NCBI RefSeq assembly: GCF_029911635.1
Contig: NZ_JARYTI010000007.1
Span: 1 to 64,000, forward strand
DNA from: Sphingomonas sp. AR_OL41
Lineage (GTDB): Bacteria > Pseudomonadota > Alphaproteobacteria > Sphingomonadales > Sphingomonadaceae
DNA: 64,000 bases
Direction of reading: 5' to 3'
Made by a program: the position numbers and the translations under genes. Shown piece after piece: positions 15,919-23,567 of the stretch (positions are counted from its first letter, which is position 1; every line of letters starts with the position of its first letter). The notes beneath the pieces are model-generated. The model was not told where the DNA came from. It saw only the letters and a list, made by a program, of their open reading frames with translations, and did not search any database.

Positions 15919-16832
15919 TGCGCGTGCTGCTCGTCCCGGCGGCGTCGATCGCCGCTGCGACGGAGAGCATCGTGTGCGATCTGCGCGCGGCCGGGCTGGT
16001 CGTGGAGGTTGGTTCCTTCGATCGCAGCTGTGAAGAGCCGTTCGAGATCGTCGCCGGACCGGGCACGATGGGTTGCACCGCGCTTTGGTTGGACGACAAC
16101 CCGCAACTGCGCGGCCTCGTCGGGGTCGGGGTCGGGTGCGAGGGCTTCGACGTCGCGGCGGCGGCGGCCCGTTCGATCCCCGTGCTGACCGGCGCGACGC
16201 GCGAAGGCGTCGCCGCGATGGCGGGTGCAACCATCATGCTGATGCTTGCCTGCTGTCATGACCTGCCGGGCGCGCAACGCGCTTTCGAACAGGGCGTCCG
16301 TCGCGATGTCGGGCGCGCGCGCGCGATCGACGAGTTGACGATCGGGGTGATCGGCTATGGCGCGATCGGCCGCGACGTCGTCCGCCGCCTGCGCGCCTGG
16401 AACGTCACCGTCCTGGTGGCGTCGCCCTCGCTGTCCCGCGGCATCCTGCCGGACGGTGCGCAGTGCGTCCCGCTCGATATCTTGATCGAGCAGAGCGACC
16501 TGATCAGCCTTCATGCCGCGCTGACGCCCGATACCCACCATCTGATCGATCGCGCGCGGATCGCGCGCATGAAGCGCGGCGCGCTGCTGGTGAATACCGC
16601 CAGGGGTGCGTTGGTCGACGAGGCGGCGCTGGCCGAAGCCTTGACCATCGGTGCGCTCGGTGCGGCGGCACTCGATTGCTTCTCGGTCGAGCCATTGCCG
16701 GACGACAGCCCGTTGCGCGACGCGCCCAATCTCATCCTGACACCGCATCAAATCGGTCACACTGCGGCGGGTGCCGGCGCGGTGGCGAGGACGTTGGTCG
16801 AAAATATCGTGCGGCTGGCGCACATGGGTTGA
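15918..16832 (+). CDS. D-2-hydroxyacid dehydrogenase, NAD-dependent
   Basis: A 304-residue member of the D-isomer 2-hydroxyacid dehydrogenase family, interconverting a 2-oxoacid and a D-2-hydroxyacid. The NAD fold begins with IGVIGYGAIGRDVVRRL (about residues 140-157); NTARGALVDEAAL and the late TPHQIGHT carry the catalytic Arg and His regions. The protein is slightly shorter than the usual 310-330 residues. It is joined to the previous gene by a TGATG overlap. In context it may supply or remove the 2-oxoacid handled by the ThDP enzyme. Confidence 0.85.
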   Translation: MRVLLVPAASIAAATESIVCDLRAAGLVVEVGSFDRSCEEPFEIVAGPGTMGCTALWLDDNPQLRGLVGVGVGCEGFDVAAAAARSIPVLTGATREGVAAMAGATIMLMLACCHDLPGAQRAFEQGVRRDVGRARAIDELTIGVIGYGAIGRDVVRRLRAWNVTVLVASPSLSRGILPDGAQCVPLDILIEQSDLISLHAALTPDTHHLIDRARIARMKRGALLVNTARGALVDEAALAEALTIGALGAAALDCFSVEPLPDDSPLRDAPNLILTPHQIGHTAAGAGAVARTLVENIVRLAHMG

Positions 16833-16926
16833 TCGAGGCTGTGAGGTGCCGGCGTTTGCCGTACCGCCATTATCGACCGAGGGCGTCGATGAGCAAGGTC
16901 TTGGTTAGAATGCGAAGGATAGACGG

Positions 16927-17898
16927 ATGAGGCTTGCAACCCGCAGCAACGGCACCCCCGACGGCGAATTGCTCGTGATCTCGAAGGACGGCGCGCGCGG
17001 CGTTCCGGCAGGCGAACGATGGCCCAATCTCCTGGCCGCGATCGATCATTGGAATAGGGCCGAGGCAGATCTGCGAGAGCTCGCTGATGCCGTCGAAACA
17101 GGCGCGGGCGAAGCGATCGACCCGGATACGCTGCGCGCACCGTTGCCGCGTTCGTGGCAATGGCTCGATGGCTCTGCTTTCGCGGCGCACGGTGAGCTCA
17201 TGCAGATCGCGTTCAAAACCGATCCCATCGTTACCGATAAACCCTTGATGTATCAGGGTATGTCAGATCGCTTCTATGGGCCTTATGATCCCGTGCCGTT
17301 TCGACGTCAGGACGACGGAATCGATTTCGAAGGCGAATTCGGCGTCGTTGTCGATGCCGTGCCGATGGGCGTCACCGCCGACGCCGCGCTGGCCCATGTC
17401 AAGCTTCTCGTCCAGATCAACGATTGGTCGCTTCGGGCTCTTGCCGTGCCCGAGATGAAGACCGGCTTTGGCTGGATCCAGGCCAAGCCGGCATGTTCGA
17501 TGGCACCGTTTGCCGCCACGCCGGATTCTCTGGGCAACAACTGGCGCGAAGGGCGCATTCACCTGAATCTCGATATCGCGTTGAACGGCGCACGGTTCGG
17601 GCGTGCGAACGGCCGCGAAATGCACTTCGGCTTTCACGAGTTGATCGCCCATGCGGCAGCCACCCGTGATCTGGTTGCTGGCACCATCATCGGCTCAGGT
17701 ACCGTGGCGAATGCCAACTACCAGGAGGTAGGGTCGAGTTGCCTATCGGAGCGTCGTGCGATCGAGATCATTGCACACGGGCGGCCGTCCACCGAATTCA
17801 TGTCGTTTGGAGACAGGGTAAGGATGGAAGCGATCTCATCGGAAGGCGAGGCGCCGTTTGGCGTGATTGACCAGATGGTAACGGAGGCGGCCACCTGA
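16927..17898 (+). CDS. Fumarylacetoacetate hydrolase family protein 1
   Basis: A 323-residue FAH-fold hydrolase. Members cleave or hydrate 2-oxo-4-enoate type compounds using Mg or Mn. The metal-binding stretch DFEGEFGVVVDAVP (about residue 129 on), the VQINDWSLR segment and GTVANANYQEVGS near the C-terminus fit the family. The 94-bp gap from the dehydrogenase gene lacks a palindrome, so it may be the last gene of the operon. Three FAH-family enzymes occur in the window; this one is least like the pair in the TetR-linked cluster. Confidence 0.8.
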   Translation: MRLATRSNGTPDGELLVISKDGARGVPAGERWPNLLAAIDHWNRAEADLRELADAVETGAGEAIDPDTLRAPLPRSWQWLDGSAFAAHGELMQIAFKTDPIVTDKPLMYQGMSDRFYGPYDPVPFRRQDDGIDFEGEFGVVVDAVPMGVTADAALAHVKLLVQINDWSLRALAVPEMKTGFGWIQAKPACSMAPFAATPDSLGNNWREGRIHLNLDIALNGARFGRANGREMHFGFHELIAHAAATRDLVAGTIIGSGTVANANYQEVGSSCLSERRAIEIIAHGRPSTEFMSFGDRVRMEAISSEGEAPFGVIDQMVTEAAT

Positions 17899-17947
17899 TT
17901 TTCTACCGGCGATCATGGTGGTTTGACTGTTCAGCCGAAAGCACGCG

Positions 17948-18928
17948 TCATGCACCAAATGTCTCGTCCTTGGGATCGAACCCGATAACGCCGTGAGGCC
18001 GGTAAGCGGCCTCAACCGCACCGAAGTCGATCGCCATGGCGGTCTCGCGCGCGGCGAGCGCGACCGAAAGCTCTTCCGGACAGGACGCGCCGAGGACCGC
18101 AACCACGCCTTGCCTGATCAGCCAGGCGAGCGCGAGCTGCGCATGCGGAAAGCCCGTCTGCGTCGACAGGGCATCCAGTGCCCCCAGCACCGGCGTGTCG
18201 AGTGTCGCATCGAAACGCTCGACCGCGCGGCGATCTTCGGCGAGCCTTGCCCGATCGCCCGCAGCCCCGGCCAGCCGGCCACGCGCGAGCGGCGACCAGG
18301 CAGCATAGATCAGCCCTTCCTCGACGGTCAGCGGAAGCATCTCGCGCTCTTCCTCGCGGTACAGCAGATTATAATGGCCTTGCATTGCGACGAAGGGGGC
18401 GAGTGCATGCCCCCGCTGGTGCGCCAGCATCTTCATCAACCGCCACGCCGACATCGACGACGCCCCGAGAAAACGAACCCGCCCCGAGCGGACCAGCGCG
18501 TCGAGCGTGCGCAGCGTTTCGTCGATCGGGACGAGGGGGTCGAAACGATGGATCATCAGCAGGTCGACATAGTCGGTGCGAAGCCGGGCGAGGCTGCGAT
18601 CGAGCGTCGCGATCAGGTTGCGGCGCGACAGCCCACCGTCGCCGGCGCCAGGATTGCTGGGAAAGAAGATCTTGGTCGCGACGGTGATCTCGTGCCGCCG
18701 CCCCAGGCGCGCGAGCGCACTGCCCAGATATTGCTCGGCCAGACCTGCGCCGTAACTGCTGCCGGTGTCGAAGCTGGTGATGCCGAGGTCGACGGCGCGC
18801 GAAACCAGCCGGCACGCGGCATTTTCGTCGATGTTCCATGCGGCATGTGCGGGGCTTCCGAAGGCCGCGGTCCCAAGCGTGATCGGCCCTAGCTCGGGCA
18901 TTGCCGGGACGGACGGACCGACGGCCAT
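17948..18928 (-). CDS. Aldo-keto reductase 1, catalytic tetrad intact
   Basis: A 326-residue NADPH-dependent aldo-keto reductase. The tetrad appears complete: Asp54 and Tyr59 in SFDTGSSYG, Lys86 in VATKIFF, and His127 in LLMIHRFD. It lies last in a leftward operon (glycyl-radical homologue, MFS, TonB receptor, two reductases), starting 6 bp after the neighbouring reductase gene ends. It probably reduces a carbonyl or oxidises a sugar-like alcohol in the imported substrate's pathway. Its end is 50 bp from the convergent FAH gene. Confidence 0.85.
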   Translation of the reverse strand: MAVGPSVPAMPELGPITLGTAAFGSPAHAAWNIDENAACRLVSRAVDLGITSFDTGSSYGAGLAEQYLGSALARLGRRHEITVATKIFFPSNPGAGDGGLSRRNLIATLDRSLARLRTDYVDLLMIHRFDPLVPIDETLRTLDALVRSGRVRFLGASSMSAWRLMKMLAHQRGHALAPFVAMQGHYNLLYREEEREMLPLTVEEGLIYAAWSPLARGRLAGAAGDRARLAEDRRAVERFDATLDTPVLGALDALSTQTGFPHAQLALAWLIRQGVVAVLGASCPEELSVALAARETAMAIDFGAVEAAYRPHGVIGFDPKDETFGA

Positions 18929-18934
18929 GCGGGG

Positions 18935-19924
18935 TCAGATATCGTTGTGCGGGTTGAACAGCTTGGGGTGCCCGACTCCGCCGATCGCCAGTGCGTCCAG
19001 CTCGGCCTTTATCTCGGGCAGGCGCGCGACGAGCGCCAACGCCGCTACGTCATCGTCCAGCTGTTCGGGTCGCGTCGCGCCGATCAGCACGGTAGCACGC
19101 GCGGGATGCGACAGCGCGAAGGCGATCGCGAGCCGCGCGGGGGTCGCGCCGATCCGTGCGGCGAGCGCTGCGAGCCGGGGCTGGCGCGCGCGTATTTCCT
19201 CGCGAATGCCGCCTGAATCGCGGGCGATGTTGCGCTCCGGCGGGCGAACGCCTTCGGCAAAGGCCGGCGGGTCGACGCGGTCGCGCATCAGGTGTCCGGC
19301 GAGGATGCCCCCCTCCATGGTGTGCGCAGCGCACAGGCCGATGTCGCCAGACGCGAATAGTTCGGCATAGTCGGGGCCCTCGACGACGCCGCGCCGCATC
19401 ACATTATACTGCATCTGCAGCATCGCGGGCCGTGGCCAGCCTTGCGCGTCGCACAATGCGGCCGCACGGCGCACCTGCTCGGGCTCGAAATTGGTCACGC
19501 CCCAGGCGCGCGCCATGCCCTTGGCGATCAGCGCCGTGACCTCCGCCACATACTCCTCGAAGACGAGGCCTGCCGTGGGGCGGGAGACCATGACGATGTC
19601 GACATGATCGGTCCGCAGTCGCGCAAGCGAACGCGACAATTGCGCCTCGAAACTCTCGGCAGGATAGTCCCACAGCCACAGCTTCTGCGCGATCAGATAG
19701 CGCTCGCGCGCCGTGCCGAGCCCGTTCAGGGCATCGGCCACGGCATCTTCGGTGTCGGGCTTGTCCCAATAATAGCCGACATCGAGCAGGTTGATGCCGC
19801 AGTCGAAGGCGCGTGCCAGGAGCGTGCGCAATTCCCCCGGCGCACAGCGCGAGAAGGTGTTCCACGACCCCAGCGATATCGCTGATACAGGCGGGATCGC
19901 CGGGGAAATGGTGCGATATTCCAT
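18935..19924 (-). CDS. Aldo-keto reductase family protein 2, catalytic His replaced
   Basis: A 329-residue protein with the aldo-keto reductase fold. Asp48 (LLDVGYYWD) and Lys81 (AQKLWLW) are present, but the position of the catalytic histidine reads VDIVMVSRPT, giving Ser114 in place of the His127 of its neighbour. Loss of this His is seen in non-standard members of the superfamily, such as potassium-channel beta subunits and some dehydrogenases or lyases, so the reaction may differ from a simple reduction. The start is 3 bp behind the TonB receptor stop; the two are surely co-transcribed. Confidence 0.8.
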   Translation of the reverse strand: MEYRTISPAIPPVSAISLGSWNTFSRCAPGELRTLLARAFDCGINLLDVGYYWDKPDTEDAVADALNGLGTARERYLIAQKLWLWDYPAESFEAQLSRSLARLRTDHVDIVMVSRPTAGLVFEEYVAEVTALIAKGMARAWGVTNFEPEQVRRAAALCDAQGWPRPAMLQMQYNVMRRGVVEGPDYAELFASGDIGLCAAHTMEGGILAGHLMRDRVDPPAFAEGVRPPERNIARDSGGIREEIRARQPRLAALAARIGATPARLAIAFALSHPARATVLIGATRPEQLDDDVAALALVARLPEIKAELDALAIGGVGHPKLFNPHNDI

Positions 19925-19926
19925 GC

Positions 19927-22236
19927 TCAGAACCGCAAGGTCGCGGTGCCTGCGATCAGGCGCGGATCGCCCGGCTGGGTGATCTCCACGCCGAAGATCG
20001 CCGCCTGCTGGTGATAGACGAGGTAGCGATGGTCGGTGAGGTTCGTCGCCTCGATCCCCAGTTCGAGGTTGCGCATCCCGGCCGGCGAGAAGCTGAGCCG
20101 CGCGCTGAGCAGGGCATAGCCCTTCTGCAAGGACACCGGGTCGGCGATCGTCAGGAACTGATCGCTGCGATAGCTCAGGTCGCTGCGCAAGGTGAAGTGG
20201 CCAAGCTGCGTGTCGGCGTCATATTGAAGGCCCGGCGTGACCGACCAGGCGGGGACGTGGGGCAGCTTGGTACCGAGCGTGATTCCCGCCGTCACCGCAC
20301 CGGCCGCGAGTTCGGTGAACTCGTTATGGGTATAGCCGACGCCGAGGTTGAGACGCAGCGCGCGCGTCGGGCGGGCGACCAGCTCCGCCTCGAACCCGTA
20401 GAGTTTCGCGGTGCCGCCATTGCTCGTCAGGTTGACGACGCCGCCGGTCGGTCCCGGCACGATGACGTTGAGCTGGATATCCCGCCATTTCGACACGAAG
20501 CCGGCGAGGTTGAAGGTCAAGGCATTGTCGAACCACTGCGTCTTGGTGCCGAGTTCGAAGGTCGTCAGCTTCTCCGGGTTGTAGATCGGCGCGGCGAGCG
20601 TTGCGGTCGGGTTGGAGAAGCCGCCGCTCTTGAAGCCGGTCGACCAGCTTCCGTAGACGAGAATGTCGTTCGTCGGCTTCCAGTTAAGGCCAACGCGCGG
20701 CGTGAAGGACGTCCATGCGGCACTGCGGGTCTGTAACGGGATCGACACGGCGTTGGCGCGCTGCGGCAGGGTGACCTGGACGGTGAAGTCCTTCTTGTCG
20801 CGATTGATGCGCGCGCCGAGCGACAGTTCGAGGTGATCGTCGAGCGCAATGTCCTCCTGCGTGAAAGCCGCGTAGGAGCGGGCGCGATATTGCTGGGCGG
20901 TGAAGGTGTCGCGCGCGTCGCTGGCCGTCCCGGTGATCTCATAGACGCCGTGGAAGCTGTAGCTGAGCTTGTCGGAGCGCCCGTCCTCCGCGAAATAATA
21001 GAGACCGGCGAGATATTTGACTCGATCGCCAAAGAGCTTCCCGCTGAACTGCAGTTCCTGGCTGAACTGGTGGTCATGGATCGCTTCGTTGGTGGTCGAG
21101 ATGGTGAAGGGGCTGTTGTCGCCGTCCACCTGGATGCGCGTCGCGAGCGATCGGTAGGCCGTGATCGACTTGACGTTGAACGCTGCGCTGGGGCTCCAGG
21201 CGAATGTCGCGGAGCCACCGCCAATGTCATAGTCGTCCTGCAGCGGGCTGGTCGAGTAGCTGCTGTAACTGTCCGGCAGCGCGAAGGCGCCGCCATAGAC
21301 GGTGCCGACCGGAAGCCCAGCGGCCGCCGCCTGCGACGGTGCGGCAATGGTGTTGAAGCGGGCGACGTTGGCGGGCGTTGCGCCGCCCAGCCCGCGATAG
21401 ATCTGCGCGACCGAGCCGCGGTTGCGCTGGCGGCTGAAGTCGCCGCGCATGTCGAGGGTGAGGGTATCCGCCAGCTGCACGAGCAGGCCGCCGCGCAGCA
21501 CCAGCCGGTCCTCGCCGTTCAACTTCTCGCCTGTCAGGATGCGGTGGCCGAAGCCGTCCATGCTGAAATAGCTGGCGGACAGCTTAAGCCCGACCTTGTC
21601 CTGCACCAGCGGCAGGTTGATCGTGCTAACGACGTCGGCCCGTCCATAATTGCCGGCGCGGACCGTCAGTTTGCCGTCCACGTCGCCCGTCAGGTGCGGC
21701 GTCGCGGTGACGACGTTGATCGCGCCGCCGATCGTGTTGCGGCCGTACAATGTCCCTTGCGGGCCGCGCAGCACTTCGATCCGCTCGATATCGGCCACGC
21801 TGAGCAGGCCACCCAGCGTCCGTGCCAGATAGACGCCGTCGACATAGATGCCGATGCCGGGGTCGGTCGGAAAGGCATAGTCGCCCGTGCCGACGCCGCG
21901 GATCCACGCCGCATAGGCCGAGCCGCCAGCGGTCGGGCGGTTGGTGTTGGTCAGCTCGACATTGGGGATGAAATTGGTGAGCGTCTTGATGTTGACGACA
22001 CCGCGCTGCGCCAGCCCCTCGCCCGAGATCGCCGCGACCGAAATCGGCGTATCCTGCAGTCGTTGTTCGCGACGCTGTGCGGTGACGACAATATCGCCGA
22101 CGCCCGTGTCGTTCGCCGCAGCCGGGACTACCGGCGGCGTCGCCCCCGGCGCGACGGTTTGGGCCCTGGCGGTGCCCGACGCCAGCACGATGGCGAGCGT
22201 CGATATCGCGGCGCGAAGCGCGTATTCGTTCCTCAT
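19927..22236 (-). CDS. TonB-dependent receptor 2
   Basis: A 769-residue outer-membrane receptor. Signal peptide MRNEYALRAAISTLAIVLAS with cleavage near ARAQ; plug with DIVVTAQRREQRLQDTPISV near residue 52; IEVLRGPQGTLYGRNTIGGA at about 152-171; C-terminus ends in ATLRF. I chose the ATG at 22236, which has GGGAGGGG ahead; the open frame goes to 22539 but lies within the MFS gene. It is the third gene of the leftward operon and should import the substrate handled by the adjacent enzymes. Confidence 0.9.
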   Translation of the reverse strand: MRNEYALRAAISTLAIVLASGTARAQTVAPGATPPVVPAAANDTGVGDIVVTAQRREQRLQDTPISVAAISGEGLAQRGVVNIKTLTNFIPNVELTNTNRPTAGGSAYAAWIRGVGTGDYAFPTDPGIGIYVDGVYLARTLGGLLSVADIERIEVLRGPQGTLYGRNTIGGAINVVTATPHLTGDVDGKLTVRAGNYGRADVVSTINLPLVQDKVGLKLSASYFSMDGFGHRILTGEKLNGEDRLVLRGGLLVQLADTLTLDMRGDFSRQRNRGSVAQIYRGLGGATPANVARFNTIAAPSQAAAAGLPVGTVYGGAFALPDSYSSYSTSPLQDDYDIGGGSATFAWSPSAAFNVKSITAYRSLATRIQVDGDNSPFTISTTNEAIHDHQFSQELQFSGKLFGDRVKYLAGLYYFAEDGRSDKLSYSFHGVYEITGTASDARDTFTAQQYRARSYAAFTQEDIALDDHLELSLGARINRDKKDFTVQVTLPQRANAVSIPLQTRSAAWTSFTPRVGLNWKPTNDILVYGSWSTGFKSGGFSNPTATLAAPIYNPEKLTTFELGTKTQWFDNALTFNLAGFVSKWRDIQLNVIVPGPTGGVVNLTSNGGTAKLYGFEAELVARPTRALRLNLGVGYTHNEFTELAAGAVTAGITLGTKLPHVPAWSVTPGLQYDADTQLGHFTLRSDLSYRSDQFLTIADPVSLQKGYALLSARLSFSPAGMRNLELGIEATNLTDHRYLVYHQQAAIFGVEITQPGDPRLIAGTATLRF

Positions 22237-22262
22237 CAGTCTCACTCCCCTCCCTTTGGGTT

Positions 22263-23567
22263 TCATTGTCCTGCTGCCGCGAGATCTTCGCGCAGCGTGC
22301 GTCCGGCGAGCAGGAAGAGCCCCGCCGAGATCAGGTTGAAGGTAACCATCAGGACCAGCGCCGCCTTGAGCGGGTTGGCCGCGCCCGCTTCGGCGAAGCG
22401 ATCGCTCAAAAAACCCGCCAGCGGCGGCCCGAGGCCGTAGCCGACCACATTGGCCAGCAGGAACATGATGGCGCCGACCGTGCCGCGCATGCGCACCGGG
22501 ACGAGGCTCTGCGACAGGGCATAGCCGGGCGCGAGCCACAGGCTGGCGCAGGCGGCAAGGCCCGCAGTGGACGCGACGGCCAGATGCCAGTCGCGTACCG
22601 TGAACGCGGCGATACCGAACGCGACCGACGCCAGCGTCGTCGCGGCCATGACGCGCGTACGCCAGCGCTCGTCGCGGGTGGAAAGCAGGTCGGCGAGTCG
22701 ACCGCTGGCGTAAAGACCGACAAAGCCGGCACCGGCGATCGAAACGCCGAGCAGCGGCCCGACCTCATTCAGCTTCACATGGTGCGTGCGCACGAGAAAC
22801 GAGAAGTTCCATGAGCTCACGCCCGCCAGCACGACATAGGCGCACATGCCGCCGCCAAGCAGCAAGAACAGTGAGCGCTGCGCGACGACGACACGCAGCA
22901 CTTCGCCCAACGGCGGCGCAGCGCCTCGCGATGAAGCGGTTCCGCGCGCGGGCTCACGCATGAACAGCCACATCGCCAGCGCCAGCACCAGCCCGGGCAC
23001 GGCGGCGGCGAGCAGGGCAGCGCGCCAGCCCCATAGGTGGGCGATCTGCGTGTTGATGGTGAGGTTGATCAGCGCCGCCATCGGCGTGCCGAGCGAGAAG
23101 ACTGCCATCGCCGTCGCGCGACGGCGATGCTCGAACAGGTCGGCGATAATCGACAGCGAGGCTGGGCCACCGCCAGCCTCACCGATCCCGACGCCGAGGC
23201 GGGCGGCAAGCAGCATCGTGTAATTCTGTGCGACACCGCACAGCGCGGTCATCAACGACCAGAAGGCGAGACATGCCGAGGCCAGGTTCCGGCGGTTGCG
23301 CCGATCCGCCAAGATGCCGAACGGCATGCTCGCAATGCCCAGGCATAGCGCATAGACAGCGCCCGTAAGCAGCCCGAGCCGGAAATCGTCGAGCTTGAAC
23401 TCGGTCTTGATCGGTTCGAGCAGCACGGTGAAGACGATCTTGTCGAGCACCAGCAATGTGTTGAGCAGAAACAGGAAGAACAGCGCGAGCCGGGCTCCCC
23501 CGGTCACGACGGTGCCTGGCGCCTCCGCCAACGGCTCCTCGATCGCCCGATCAGTCGAGGGCTGCAT
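22263..23567 (-). CDS. MFS transporter, spinster-like
   Basis: A 434-residue inner-membrane transporter with about 12 helices. The loop ILADRRNRRN after helix 2 and the segment GVGIGEAGGGPASLSIIADLF fit the spinster/hexuronate-type MFS proteins common in sphingomonad catabolic loci. Its start overlaps the end of the glycyl-radical gene by 17 bp, and its stop is 26 bp from the TonB receptor start, so uptake across both membranes is encoded in one transcript. Confidence 0.85.
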   Translation of the reverse strand: MQPSTDRAIEEPLAEAPGTVVTGGARLALFFLFLLNTLLVLDKIVFTVLLEPIKTEFKLDDFRLGLLTGAVYALCLGIASMPFGILADRRNRRNLASACLAFWSLMTALCGVAQNYTMLLAARLGVGIGEAGGGPASLSIIADLFEHRRRATAMAVFSLGTPMAALINLTINTQIAHLWGWRAALLAAAVPGLVLALAMWLFMREPARGTASSRGAAPPLGEVLRVVVAQRSLFLLLGGGMCAYVVLAGVSSWNFSFLVRTHHVKLNEVGPLLGVSIAGAGFVGLYASGRLADLLSTRDERWRTRVMAATTLASVAFGIAAFTVRDWHLAVASTAGLAACASLWLAPGYALSQSLVPVRMRGTVGAIMFLLANVVGYGLGPPLAGFLSDRFAEAGAANPLKAALVLMVTFNLISAGLFLLAGRTLREDLAAAGQ

